DNA from: Owenia fusiformis
Lineage: Eukaryota > Annelida > Polychaeta > Sabellida > Oweniidae
Length of the DNA stretch: 64,000 nucleotides
NCBI GenBank assembly: GCA_903813345.2
Contig: CAIIXF020000001.1
Span: 53,153,885 to 53,217,884, forward strand
Direction: 5' to 3'
In this document: positions 12,601 through 24,100 of the stretch, one piece after another
How positions within the stretch are numbered: position 1 is the first letter of the stretch
Layout of the letters: every line of letters begins with the position of its first letter
Translations under genes and position numbers: made by a program
The notes under the pieces: model-generated
Database searches by the model: none
Told to the model about the DNA's origin: nothing
What the model saw: the letters and a program-made list of their open reading frames with translations, nothing else

Positions 12601-15600
12601 AGTAATTACCCTGAATCTATATCCCTGAATCTATGATCCCTCTAACTATTGCAGATGATTTTACAGTTTCTCTCCTTATATGATCTTTACCATTTCAAAC
12701 ATTGTTTTTGTTGCCTTTTTGAGGGTTTGAATGTTAATTGAATCTTTGCTATTTTGGACCAGAAGTTAAACAATTATCTCCATACAAGCCTGTATATATA
12801 CAGTACTGATATTTCCCCATTTGTACACATTATTTAGGGTGGCAAAGAATTCCTGATGCGTGCCCACTTTGGTCTGCCAAGTGTCATGAGTGAAGATACT
12901 GAAGGAAAACCACCAATCCATGTTCGGTTTGAGATCCCGTACTTTACCGTTTCTGGTATTCAGGTACAGTAACAACAAGCTTTATTCAGTTTTTTATAAT
13001 TTTTTGATTTAAAGGAAATGTAATTTTATGTCATCTTATTAGAGCTGTTAGCGTTGTTAGCAGGGCTTGTAGATATATTTTATTTGCACATTTCATTTTT
13101 AATACTACAGATTCTTTGTTGTTTACCAGTTTTATTATAGTAACACCTAGCCCTTGCTGCTAATTTCGTTTTGCTAAATGTCTAAAACCCGGACTTCAGT
13201 TATGTGTTTGTTTGCTAGTAGTAGGGTACTCAGAGTAAAATGGCATGAAGGTCATGCTCTAAGGCATGGATTACAGTTTTGCATGAAGCCTTCAAGTAGA
13301 CTTCCCTCATAACGTACATAATCTACACTGTACGAGTGGATATGTCACCAAACACTTGGTACAAGACACTTGTATAGGCAGAGCATGACCTTAGACCATT
13401 TTTTGTGGGGTATGGATATATGTGAAATAAGATTGTTGGGATTTTTTGTTGAGCATATTATTGGAGTAGGTAGCTCAAGTTGTACAATTGTATTTTGAAC
13501 ATACATATTGTATTTAGAAATTATCTTTATTTACAAATTTCGATGTTACTATCTCAACTATAACGTGGCCAATGCCAGTTCAATGCGGAGTTCACTATTA
13601 TGTTTGTTACTATTATTTAGTGTGAATTTCAAAGCCTGAATAGGTAGATACTTAGACATTTCTGTTGTGCAACTTGAGCGACTTGAACATATTTTTTTAT
13701 CTTTAACTTGGTGCTATCATACATTATATTGACACAGTACAGTATTTCATTTGAACACTATCTATGTGGAACAGTAAAATAGCTGTGTTACAGGGGTAGA
13801 GTTTCATGTGATAAAACTCTATTCCATTATTTTATTTAATATTTTAATTGAATTTTTTTCTTAACTGGGATCTAGAGTAGACCGCACGTTGCATGTTAAA
13901 GAGTTGAAGTGTTTCTGGCTTTTGCAGGTTCGCTATCTCAAGATCATTGAGAAGAGCGGCTACCAGGCTATGCCATGGGTGCGCTACATCACCCAGGAGG
14001 GAGAGTATGAGATACGAACCTCCTAGCTATGTACGATATACTCTAATATAACACCACACTGTGTGCTGTGTTTCTCTACTTTCCTTTCCTTACAATAGCT
14101 AAGGGGTCAGGTCAAAAATCTATCAAAAATGTTTAATATGACTTAACCCCTACCCTCACCCTCAAAATAAGACATTCGCTGTTGATGTGACTTTAGTGAA
14201 TGTATTGAGTTTATGAAATATTAATTCTTGGAATCCAAGAAGTTGGTGCTATAACTAAATAAATTGGATTTCACACCCACCCTCCAAAATGTCATTATGT
14301 AATGACAGAGGCTGATATCTGATCTGACCCCCCAAGGCTTATTTGAAAAGTCATCAGATTTCCAAATCAAGTTCAACTCAATACTGTTGATCATTTTAGT
14401 TGCACTCAGATTTGAGAGTTTTATGACTTGTCAATTAAGTCACTGTGCAAGAGCTTTAAAAGGTAGAATGCTGCCATTTACCCTTAATAGTACACGCCAG
14501 GTGTCATGTGACCAGCTTCCTTTCATGTAATTGACCAAACTATATCATGTTGGTCAGTGGTAGCACAAAAATGCTTATAACACTAATTGCGCGTACGCAT
14601 TGCACCATTTGACTATTGCTATCTGCATTGCAATATCACCAATATATTTGATAACCACCTTCTTCTATGATATAAACAGGCAACCCCCTGAAAACCGTCT
14701 TTACATATATGCTATGTAGTTCATGACACTTCTCATATAGTAAATGCAAATTGTTATATTTCAATGTAGCCTTTATTTAGAAAATGTGAAAGTTCAGTCT
14801 TGAAAAGTAAAGAACTAGAAACTTTATAGCATACATGTAGTCCTGGTTGGGTTGGATAACTACATCAGTAGTCGCCTTGTCTGAGATGGAACATCAATAC
14901 ATAATAGTTAAAATATGCATTTTCATTTTTTCTAATGTTTGTAGAATGATGATTTCTGCTATTTAAGATATTCTCCAGATTCTGTCTAGTTAACATAGCT
15001 TATAGTTTAACTAGTTTCCTTTTGCTTTAAATTGTAAATGCTTCCTTTAATTTGCACTTCTTTGTCTATAAACATAACAACTGTAAGAATAACTTACAGT
15101 TATTATGTCACCACCAAAAGGTGGTGACATTGTTATGGTCTCCATTTTTCGTAACGGTGATCGGTGGATGGCGATTGGCAATCTGTAACAATTTCTTACA
15201 ACAACAAATACTGTTTAGACTGACTTCAATTTTTTTCAAAATCATCTACAAGTTTTCATAAGTTCAAATCTGACTCTGGAATTAAGATTTCACCTTTGAT
15301 GACCTTTCAAGGTCAAAAAGGTTAAAAATGTATTTTTTCAACTTGCTTCAAATAGACCTTTTTTCAAAATCATCTACAAGTTCTCAAAAGTTCAAATCTG
15401 AATATAGATTTGACCTTCAATGACATTTTCAAGGTCAAAAGGTCTTTTTTCAACTTGCCTCAAATTGACCAATTATTTTTCAAAATCATCTTCAAGTTCT
15501 CAGAAGTTCAAATCTGACTTTAGATTTGAGATTTCACCTTCATTGACCCTCTCAGGGTCAAAAAACTTGTTTCAGATTGACCATTTTTTCAAAATCTTCT

Positions 15601-16221
15601 CCAGAGTTCTCAGAAATTCTAAAATCTGACTTAGTTTAAACTCAGGTGAGCAACTAGGTGGTGACATCTTGTCTTTTCATGTCAAAATGTGTATTTTATG
15701 GCACTTTATTGCTGGGAAGATGCACATATCGTAAAACTTGAATTGTTGGCAAATATGGATTGAATAATTTACGATTGATCCTCTGAAATATATTTATTTA
15801 CACACTGTTGTCTACAGTATTTGTTTCTTAAGGTCTTTCAAATTGATGACAACTACTTTAATCTGGGAGGTGTAAAGTTTTATCCCATAGTTACTGTCAT
15901 ACATGTATTCATAGGATATAATGTCAAAATAAAAAAGTATTTTTTGTAACTGGTGAAAAAGTATCATATTTTTGGCAAATATTCATTGAACCATCAAATA
16001 CGTATACCATGAGATACAGTACTGTATCTCATGGTTAACAGATTTTTGCTACTTCACTGAAAATGAGGCTGACAATAGATGTGGGGTCAGAGCAGAATAT
16101 TAAATTAAAATTTTGTTTTTAGGTTCGTTACTTGAAGATCATTGAGAAGAGTGGATACCAGGCTTTACCATGGGTTAGATACATAACACAAAATGGTGAC
16201 TACCAGCTTCGCACATCATAA
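3615..16221 (+). CDS. AP1M1: AP-1 complex subunit mu (mu1 medium chain), with alternative exons
   Basis: Medium chain of the clathrin adaptor AP-1, which selects YxxPhi cargo at the trans-Golgi network and endosomes. Exons: 3615-3656, 4220-4376, 4659-4726, 5037-5167, 5682-5826, 6340-6466, then 7482-7624 (7a) or 9394-9536 (7b), 12126-12197, 12439-12597, 12838-12963, then 13928-14026 (11a) or 16123-16221 (11b). Every junction is GT-AG and in frame, giving 422 residues against 423 in human AP1M1. The N-terminal longin part starts [14 protein letters not shown]. The mu-homology domain follows from about residue 158. The YxxPhi pocket is intact: F171 and D173 of the FLDV motif lie in constant exon 5, and W407 and R409 of PWVRYIT are in both last exons. 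The odd point is the two duplicated exon pairs. Family assignment is very sure; use of the alternatives is inferred. Confidence 0.95.
3835..4175. repeat. Dispersed repeat in AP1M intron 1
   Basis: The stretch ending at 4175 (ATCATATCACTCATAAATCA and on) is nearly identical to one at 55384-55420 in the last ELAC1 intron. The more diverged part before it, with GTGAAAA and CACTAAAT-type blocks, is loosely like 55255-55340 and 15905-15990. It is a multi-copy element of unknown class; no transposase is seen. Confidence 0.5.
6985..7095 (+). repeat. Fragment of GTCACCACC-type dispersed repeat
   Basis: Begins with the small hairpin ATGTCACCATCAGAAATGGTGACAT and continues TTGTTATAGTCTCC, matching the left end of the longer copy at 15097-15675. 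Only the left part is present here, in AP1M intron 6. Confidence 0.6.
7227..7429. mobile_element. Short inverted-repeat MITE (TAGCCTTGCC family)
   Basis: The left end TAGCCTTGCCTAAGTCAGT and the right end ACTGACTTGGGAATGGCTA are imperfect inverted copies, and each is followed inward by a TTTTTACTT/AAGTAAAAG block. A shorter relative lies at 24481-24570 in an ERCC4 intron. The element is non-autonomous and carries no coding sequence. Confidence 0.55.
7482..7624 (+). CDS. AP1M1: AP1M alternative exon 7a
   Basis: A 143-nt exon between ...ttcag and GTAAGT, coding the C-terminal end of the phase-1 codon plus 47 residues ([16 protein letters not shown] to SYRLNTH), residues 224-271 of mu1. Exon 7b has the same length, phase and borders and encodes 40 of 47 identical residues. 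As 143 is not a multiple of 3, an mRNA with both or with neither would lose the frame. 7a differs at N for H in VKFNQC, V for I in ISFVPPDG and L for M in ELLSYR. Confidence 0.9.
8736..8834. repeat. 33-bp minisatellite, 3 copies
   Basis: Three perfect or near-perfect copies of a 33-bp unit starting AGATACCATTACACTAATGT at 8736, 8769 and 8802, in the intron between exons 7a and 7b of AP1M. Confidence 0.95.
8960..9030. repeat. Degenerate 17-20 bp tandem repeat
   Basis: Four loose copies of a unit like ATGAATTGGTGTATC in a row, in the intron between AP1M exons 7a and 7b. Confidence 0.6.
9394..9536 (+). CDS. AP1M1: AP1M alternative exon 7b
   Basis: A 143-nt exon after ...gttacag and before GTAAGT, encoding [16 protein letters not shown] to SYRLNTH in the same phase as 7a. 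It differs from 7a at 7 of 47 residues but at many synonymous sites, so the duplication is old and both copies have been kept under protein-level selection. The H in VKFHQC, the I in ISFIPPDG and the M in DLMSYR are as in vertebrate mu1; Y and D in GEYDL are not. Confidence 0.9.
10186..11103 (-). mobile_element. Degenerate mariner-type transposon with ~210-bp terminal inverted repeats
   Basis: The ends CAGAGTGTCTCAAAAAAA and its reverse complement face each other 918 bp apart, flanked on both sides by a TA target duplication (10184-10185, 11104-11105). The inverted repeats extend imperfectly for about 210 bp each. Inside, on the minus strand (about 10490-10850), lies the decayed 3' part of a transposase: a QQDDTPPH-like motif, then [15 protein letters not shown], which is the hallmark DLxPLDF/LLW block of mariner/IS630-type transposases. 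Stops interrupt it and the N-terminal half is gone, so it is inactive. It sits in the AP1M intron before exon 8. Confidence 0.85.
11304..11590 (+). repeat. GTCACCACC-type dispersed repeat, internally deleted copy
   Basis: Starts ATGTCACCACC and ends GAGCAACTAGGTGGTGACAT, the same ends as the 15097-15675 copy. The interior holds repeats of TCATCTACAAGTTCTCAAAA and AGATTTGACCTTCAATGAC. It lies in the AP1M intron before exon 8. The apparent 74-codon frame here is only a product of this repeat. Confidence 0.7.
12055..12112. repeat. Short tandem repeat before AP1M exon 8
   Basis: Three copies of a unit like ACATGTCCTAGTATGG (16-20 bp), about 10 bp before the splice acceptor of AP1M exon 8. Confidence 0.7.
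13928..14026 (+). CDS. AP1M1: AP1M alternative last exon 11a
   Basis: A 99-nt last exon ([20 protein letters not shown], then [12 protein letters not shown] and TAG). It carries the WVRY strand that closes the YxxPhi pocket. It equals 11b in length and phase and differs at 5 of 32 residues, four of them in the last nine (E, E, E, I against N, D, Q, L), making this tail more acidic. An AATAAA at 14258 could end this transcript before 11b. Confidence 0.88.
   Translation, partial: VRYLKIIEKSGYQAMPWVRYITQEGEYEIRTS
14258..14263 (+). terminator. Possible poly(A) signal for AP1M 11a isoform
   Basis: AATAAA 232 nt after the stop of exon 11a and 1.86 kb before exon 11b. It would allow 11a to act as a true last exon. 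Only the hexamer supports this. Confidence 0.35.
15097..15675 (+). repeat. GTCACCACC-type dispersed repeat, longest copy
   Basis: Begins with a hairpin (ATGTCACCACCAAAAGG, then TGGTGACAT), continues TTGTTATGGTCTCC and ends CAACTAGGTGGTGACAT. The centre is about four loose copies of a ~115-bp subunit holding TCAAAATCATCTACAAG, GTTCAAATCTGA and TTCAAGGTCAAAA. Related pieces are at 6985 and 11304. No coding sequence is seen; it lies between the two alternative last exons of AP1M. Confidence 0.75.
16006..16035. repeat. 30-bp perfect palindrome
   Basis: A perfect palindrome centred between 16020 and 16021, with half-site ACCATGAGATACAGT. It lies 88 bp before exon 11b of AP1M, at the end of a stretch related to 55240-55340. 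Confidence 0.9.
16123..16221 (+). CDS. AP1M1: AP1M alternative last exon 11b
   Basis: A 99-nt last exon ([20 protein letters not shown], then [12 protein letters not shown] and TAA) after ...gtttttag. Its ending QNGDYQLRT is the standard mu1 tail of vertebrates, so this copy probably serves the ancestral isoform. It lies 2.1 kb after 11a. Confidence 0.9.
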   Translation, partial: VRYLKIIEKSGYQALPWVRYITQNGDYQLRTS

Positions 16222-16972
16222 ACTTCAACTGGTGTCTATTCTTGCGATATAAGATAAGGATGTGTATGTATGTATATGAATAATGAAAAACATAAGGTTG
16301 ATGTTGGAGGACAGTTGGAGGATGTTTTCAGTGATGTCATATGATGTAGTTATAACAAGAGGATGGCATAAGGGCCAGCCTGATGTAAGAGAGAATATAT
16401 CCTCCTTGGAATTATTGTCCTAGTTTATTTATATTGCAACCTAATTGTATGGTAATCCAGGCTATAAATTCTATGGCAATATTCACTTGTATATCAGGCC
16501 ATCTAAGTTGGATCAAGGCGAACTGAGTCTGAAATCCTTATGACGTACCCTGATTATAATGATTGACCAATGACAGAATGTTTTAAAAACACTGGAAACA
16601 TAGTGGATCCAGCATGGTTAGTGAATGACTATGTCAAGCATGTGGAAGCGATGTCAATGTGGACTTGTATTCTGAACAGAGAGCTTTGTATAAAATAATG
16701 AAAAAATGTGAATATGAAGGACATTCACTATTAGTATTATTATTAAATATGGATATATTAATTAAATATTGATAGTGTTTTCTTTTTTTAAGTAAAGAAT
16801 TATTCAAATCATGATTGACTATCAAGCTACTGATTTTATGAAATGTAATTTTTGAACATTCCAAAATGGGTGTTCAAAAATGAGGGATGGAAAATAAGAA
16901 TGCGAGTATTTACTGTATTTGTACATTATAACCTATGTGTAATTTCTCTTAATTCCTTTCAAGATAAAGAAT

Positions 16973-17052
16973 ACTCATTTTGAGGGCTTACATACTCATT
17001 TGAGGGCTTGCATACTCATTTTGAGGGCTTGCATACTCATTTTGAGGGCATG
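16973..17052. repeat. 22-bp minisatellite, ~4 copies
   Basis: Four copies of a unit CATACTCATTTTGAGGGCTTG with small differences, between AP1M and ERCC4. Confidence 0.95.
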
Positions 17053-17394
17053 CATATGTATGTCAACTAATTTGTGAGCATGTGTCACACTTATCCTTGA
17101 ATATCAAAGGTTCATTTTTTGGATTTCACATCGACAAATTAAATGTAATATATTACATGTATTGAGAATTTGTATGTATTTGATGCTGCAATATAATGAA
17201 TCCAGTGTGATATATTGTAGCACAAACAGTTCCTAATTCCTAAAATATGTATATCCGGTATTATTTTAACTAGGATAGATTCTTAATACATGTAGTAACA
17301 TGGACATAGATTCTTCAATTTATGGCAAAAATATGACCTTGTTTATATGCCAAAATGTCCAATTTGCAAATGTGAGCCTTTTAACATTGATCAA

Positions 17395-17400
17395 AATAAA
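17395..17400 (+). terminator. Possible poly(A) signal for AP1M 11b isoform
   Basis: AATAAA about 1.2 kb after the exon 11b stop, the clearest hexamer before ERCC4. A long 3' UTR would be needed. Confidence 0.3.
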
Positions 17401-18122
17401 ACATGTAGTCATGAATTAAAGCATCTCAATCCCTATCCCTTACATAGAATTGTTTTCAACATTTAAAATGTAATTTCAATTGTACCATATCAATGGGTTG
17501 ATTATGATTTGGACATCTAAAAGGGAAGTGCAATTGATTATATTAACTTTGACTCTGTAATAACAGTGATAGTCTATAATATATTACATAACAGTAAATA
17601 TAAAATACTGGATATTCTGTATCAAAAATATATTTCTTGTGTTGTATTTCTTTAAGCATTTCATGCTTCTAATTAACACATAAACAGTTTAAACACAAGT
17701 GGCATAACCAGGAGTTTGATAGCAGGTACGCGAGGCTGAATTTTGATTTTAGGCCTTAAATGATGCGTTTTGAGCAATATCAGACTGTTTAATGAGGCAC
17801 TATTCAATCTTTTAGGGTACGCACATGTGTACCCTCATGTATGCCTATAGTTACGTGCCTGAACACAATGCTTTTTTCAAAATTAAAGCTGCCAGATGAT
17901 GGTACCTTAGAAAACTGAGATCTTATTCTAAGATCAAAGTCAACCAAAGACAATAATGTGTGACCATTGACTCATCTATGGAATAACATAGGACTGATGG
18001 TCCTTGGATTTTTGCATAAATATTTGGTATTGAAATAGCCTATTGGAATTGATCCTTATGTTCATTGTGTCTTGTGCTCCATATAATTAGTCGAATTGGA
18101 AATTTAAATTGCAGTTTATGTA

Positions 18123-21100
18123 CTATTTTTTCCATTTATTTGTACTTTTGAATTTATAAGTCTTGCTTTTCACTTGAAGTTTTTGATTCACTTCATTGGA
18201 CTCAGGTTTATGTTCTGTATGCAAGAATTCCCAGAGTTGTTTAGCATTTAATTTGTTGCCTAAGATTTCTGCGATTTCATCTTGGGATTTGTTAGTTAAG
18301 TCTTCTATACTTTCCACTTTTGTTAAAATGTAGCGTACATTTTTAGAGTTCACACCAGGCATCTTTAAAAGCATATCCTGGAAATAACAAACATAAAATT
18401 ATTTTCAACATAATAGAATATCTAGTAATTAATCAGTGGGTTCCTTTAAAACATAATCCATGGATTATTCAAAGTGTATTTCTACCTGAGGTCCATGGTT
18501 GTAAGATCCTGTGTCAATATCACTGGCAGTAGCAATCTCCATTGCCCTGACAGCATCGGGCTGGGGTCTGCCTCTTTTTAACTGTTCAAACAGTTCTGCT
18601 GTAGCGTAAGGAGATTGGCACCATAGTATACGTAACTTAGGAAAGTGGAGGGTCAGCAGGGTCAATTTAGATGTTATATCTTGCACTGAGATCTCACTGG
18701 ACAATGCATACTTGCTCTGAAATATAATAACAAAAAATTACATATGACTTTGAATTAAGTTAACAAAGAAAATACTCTGAATCCCAGTTGACTAGGTCAC
18801 ATTCACCTCTATTACAGTTGATTCAACAGGTTTGCTGCATCTAAGTTCCACACGATTTCAAATTTAACTTTCATGGAACTTTTAAGTTAGTTCAATGTGG
18901 TTGCTATTTATAGGGATGAAACAATTGATGAACAAATTGATTCCAAAAGTGGACATTTTTAATCAAAAGAAAATTGCAAAGTTATACTGTTACAGGATGT
19001 ATTAATTTACCTGCAGAGCAAAAGATTTTGTTGCATCAAACTCAATGAGCAACACAGGCTTTTTGTAATATCTCGTCATCGCAATACACTGGTTGTACAG
19101 TCGGCCATTATTCAATGAACCAATCAAATCACTGACACTTTTCCTTTCAACACAAATATCAGGTGTCAGGATATAGTCTCCAACTTCAACTGTAACTGGT
19201 TCGATCTCGATACCACGTCTATGAATCAATGATGGCAGTTCACTACGAAACTCTCTCATATCCACAATTATTTTTTGAGGCTCAGTTGGTTTGGCCTTGC
19301 CTCCTTTTCTACTAGATTTCTCTGCAGATTCTGCATTTTCCTCTGGATCAGTTTCTAGTTTTCCATCAGCGTTTTCAGCTATTACCATACCAGATTTTTC
19401 TTTGATAAGGTACTCAAAGGCTTCCTTCTCTTTCCTAAGGGTTGTAAGGTATCTTTGCTCCTCTGTTGAGCCCACATACATCATGAAGTATACCCGTAAT
19501 GGGACACCTGGTCGTGATGCCTTGAACACCTTAAGATTAACAAACTCATTATTAAACTACTATTTGGTGAATACAGTACTGTGTAGCTTACTGTGATCAG
19601 GTGAAAGCACATCGTATTTAATAAGAATAGACTACCCCATTATGAGAACCATTATAATTTTTAAAAGGTACCAAAAGCCGATTTTCCAAAAACAAACCAC
19701 AAGCTGTTAACAATATATTGATGAATATGCCTGTATGGACTCTCTTAAAATAGGTATATAAGCATTAGTTTAGAATGGCAGTTTTCACTGAGGAACTATG
19801 TTTTCAAATTTACTGGTCTTCCATTCAATCAACCGAACCGTCTAGTCACAATGTAACACATTTTGGATCTGATTCCCCTCAGTGTCAGAAAGGAAGCCTA
19901 TATGTGTAATCAATTTCTTCGTCAAGTGGGTGCAAGTTTTTCATTTGCAACATTTCACAATTTTTATGATGTTCTCAGTTGGGAAAGTTTTTGCTACTAT
20001 GAGTTAACTTAAAGTACTCTTGTATTACTTATACTGTGACCTATAGTTACCTCTAACTGTCTCACAAAGACCATATCAGCATCATACAATATCACGTATC
20101 TCGGTTGAACATCCTCCAGGGTACGGACAAGGCCATTGGGGTCACTGGTAGAGTGGAGGGGGTGCAGTATGGTGACAGGGGAGTCAACTATATCATAGTA
20201 AGCATCCGCAGATCTACCTGGCACTTCAGGTTCCTCTTTCTGAAGGGAAATACACTGAAGTTGATGGGACATGATAAGATTAAAAAATGATTCAAACGCA
20301 ATGTGTTAATTTGAGAGAGGTCTTACTGTAGATGTGTGTAAAGATCTCTCCTAAAGCATATCATGAAATGAAATAAGAAGTACAAGTAGCACTTAAAGCT
20401 ACATGCTGGTAAAGTTATCCAGCTGTTATTCAATCATTACAAAATGACCCATTTTCATTAAAGGCTTTAAAGGTTTCAATTCTAATTCAAATTATTTTGC
20501 CATAAGAAATAGGCAAATAAACCAGTATCAGTAGAAATAATACAGGAGGCAAAATGTATGTTATATATATGATATATGCAAGGTCATACCCTTTTCTCCT
20601 GGGGAAGCATCTGTGTTAGTGTGAGATTCTCCTCTGGGAAAGTCTTTGCTCTAGCTTTACCTTTGGCTTTATTTTCCTAATTAAAACATGGACTTACCAA
20701 CATAAAAGAGTATGCATTAGCTAGAATGCTGACAAGGCAGGTAGCAGTTGATCAGGTTTTTAATAATAATATTTAAATTATCAATAATATTTATATTATT
20801 TATTCAATCCTAGATGGCTGTTAACATCCACCATGACTACTGTAAAGCATGATTAAATTCACAGATACCTTAAATGTACGCATATTCGCGTGAGTGTAAA
20901 ATCAGAATTCATGATGCAGCAAAAATTGTATACTGGCACAAATTGTGGCACTTGCAAAAATCACAAAAACACGATTACACAAGAATAAACAAATGTGCTA
21001 TTCTATGAAAATTTCTCCTGTGAATTCATTGTGTTTTATACTGATTTATCACAAAACCATGCAACAGTACGTACATTTATGAGCTTGCCTTGTTTGGTGC

Positions 21101-24100
21101 CTATAGATCTGTTGTAAAGGCGTCTCAGCATAGCGTCACCACCATCACATAAGTACTATAACCAACAATAACATCATAACACATACATTTTTAAAATAAA
21201 GTCCAGGTGAATAAATATTATAGACCACCTTTTCTGTTATATTCACTTGTTGGGAATATCTTATAACAAACTAAAACTCATTTCTCAAGACTATTCAACA
21301 CTAACTTTGCTCTATCTAAGGAGGGATTGGCTGCTGAACATATATTTAACTTTAAATACACAAAGCTATGTTAATTCCAGGTAAAATATACATGTACCTC
21401 TTTTAGTTGATTACAGGTGCGATCATCCTCAGCACAGACCAATACCTTTCCTGGTCCCAGAGCAGTGTCTTCCATGGCCTTGTTCTCATCCACAATCTCC
21501 TCCAGAATGCTGGACAGGGCTTCCCACTTTGGACAGGCCTCAAGGAGAGGCTCAGCTGGTGTAGCGTCTCCTTTGTCCTGTTTAGTAGCTGCTGAGTCAG
21601 TCTTAGGCTTTTTGGTTTTGTTGTCAGTTCCGAATACTCTTTGTCTTGCATACTGCAATACTATTGCAGTGTGAATCATCTGCACTTACATTCAAAACAC
21701 AGAAGTACGTACAATGTACAGTGCTTTTGCCATATCTCCAGAGGGAGGGGAGGCTAGGGGTATCTTGTTCCAAAATTTACTGCTTAAATTCATGAAATTG
21801 TATAATTTCTAAGAAGATTGAATGATCAGGTACACTTTAAGTTCTTAAGCTGCAATACTGATTAAGAAAACAAAACAATCTATACCAGAACATACACTAA
21901 ACAAAACAAGGTTTGATGCACCTAATGAACATAATGATAGATTAGTTAATATTAGCTAAAGTTATTTTCAAGTTGAATCTGCAAACCTCAAGATTTATTT
22001 TTTGTGCACGAAATTGAACAAAATGCTACATACCAGAAAGAGGCTATCAGCAGCATCTAGAAAGAGCCACCCTGAGTTGTTACCAAATGTTTTCTCATTG
22101 GATCTGATAGAGTTGACTAGATTATAGAAGTTAACGCAATCATACTGCGTCAGGTGACTGAAAACATATACCAATACATACTTTTAAAGAACATTATCAT
22201 TATGTAAAACTATTTTTATGAACAAAAGTAACATCACAACTAAAAAGCTGAACACTTTATGAACATGTAGAAGTAAAGGGCACAATTCTACTTTTTTCAA
22301 AATCTCACTGGGGAAGATCTTAAGATAACCAAGGTGACCCGCAACTCACAGTTTGATACAATTTAATTATTGAAGAAAAGTATTATTTTGTCTTGTTTCT
22401 CTGAGAATCTACCAACCTTCCCGAATATTTCATTTTAAATAACATGTACTCACATGAGGATAAGTCTTAGTGTCTTGATATCAGATATAAGTTGTTTGGT
22501 TTTACTGCTCAGTACATGCCAGAAGGGATCTAACTGGAGACGTATGACTTTATCAAAGTCCCTTGTTATTACATATTCTACAGTTACCTCATCTGTATCC
22601 AGCTGAAACCAATGTAAAGACAAAGCATTAACATGCGAAATGTCACCACCTGGCATTTCTTACAGATGCCGAATGCCAAACACCAATTACCGAACATCAA
22701 ACACCGACCACTTGTGGGGGTGACATAATAAGAGGTTGTCTCAAAAGTATGACATTTTTTACATATAATCCATTTCATCAACAAAACAGACCTTGGAAAG
22801 TGTAATTTTTCTTGAATAAAAAGGTACAACAACAAATCATTGAAAAATCTGAACCCATAGGAGGAATGGTTGCATATGGGAAAGGGTAAGTGAGCATGGA
22901 GGTTTCCTCCATTGAGTATTGTTAACAAAAATAATGATTTGTATGTACATACTGAAGGGTTACACCTCTGCACTTCCTGCACACATGCCTTGATCAGATC
23001 TAGTATTGCTATCTGACATGCTGTCATCAGTGATGTCATATGAAGGTGGATCTCTATCACCTCTGGCTAGAATATATTTTATCAAGTTTTATTTTATACT
23101 TTAAACATCTGTATTGGATGATTTTGGAAGAAAGCAATATTTACAAAAGGCTGTGTTTTGACCACCCTGTACTTTTGTGAAATAATAATAAACTGATATG
23201 TGACCAAGCACAAAAAGGTATCTAGCATCCCTGAAAGACAAAGCTTGTGAGAGGTACACTTATGTGTAATGAGTTCATGTAATATTGTGACAAGAAGGTA
23301 TTCAACTGCTAAGAAACAAATTGAAACATATACATGAAGAGTATAAAGATCCACCTTATGTTTTTCTAAGCACTTTGCGACGTCAATCTGGAATCTGGGC
23401 CAAAGGTATAGTTTCCGAACAAACAGATTCTTCATGACACGTGCCACATGGCAGAAGCCTGCTGTGAAAGATTGAGGACTCTCAGAGAATGCCTTGATGA
23501 AACCTTGCTTGTTTTTCTGCCTATAAAGCCTTAGGATGAACGCTTCCTGGCAGGATTCTAAGATTTTGTGTGCTTTATACACAAGAATTCCCGAAACAAG
23601 ATCCATGGGGACACGGTCTGTGAGCATATCCACGACAAGAATTCTTGAGGTAACAAAAAGGACACCTCCTTCCATGTATATAGAATGACTGGAAGAATAC
23701 AATAATTTGTTTTAATTGTTGTTGTTATTCTAAATAATTACTCTATATGGAAACAAATTCTAAATAACTCAATGAAAGAACAAAAAGAGACAAATATTTT
23801 GCCATAATTTCCTTATATAAAATATAGGGAATGTTAAGGAGTCTAATAATCAATGTTACTGAGGGTTAAGTTATAAGAGACCAATACAAAATCCATGTAC
23901 TATAATAAAAAGATTTACCGTTTAGTGGCAGCCAGCTCATTAGTGACAATCTTAGGTAGAGGGAGGACCCCATCATTGGCCAGTTGCTCTATGAAGTACT
24001 CCTACAAGAAAAACATTTCACAATGGTCAGACATCATACAGAGGACAATTTACTTATTTTATTCAACATTATTATGGAAAGCAATGACTTTCTTCAGACA

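Larger units (their letters stand above)
16222..18122. other. Convergent spacer between AP1M and ERCC4
   Basis: AP1M (+) and ERCC4 (-) end towards each other here. The stretch holds the probable AP1M 3' UTR, with AATAAA at 17395, a 22-bp tandem repeat, and near 17698-17865 a remnant of a repeat with GGCATAACCAGGAG and TAGTTACGTGCCTG ends. No further gene is seen. Confidence 0.6.

Noticed and set aside
22584-23060. 158-codon minus-strand frame
   Set aside because: It only runs through ERCC4 exon 22953-23066 and into the neighbouring intron; the spliced protein leaves it.
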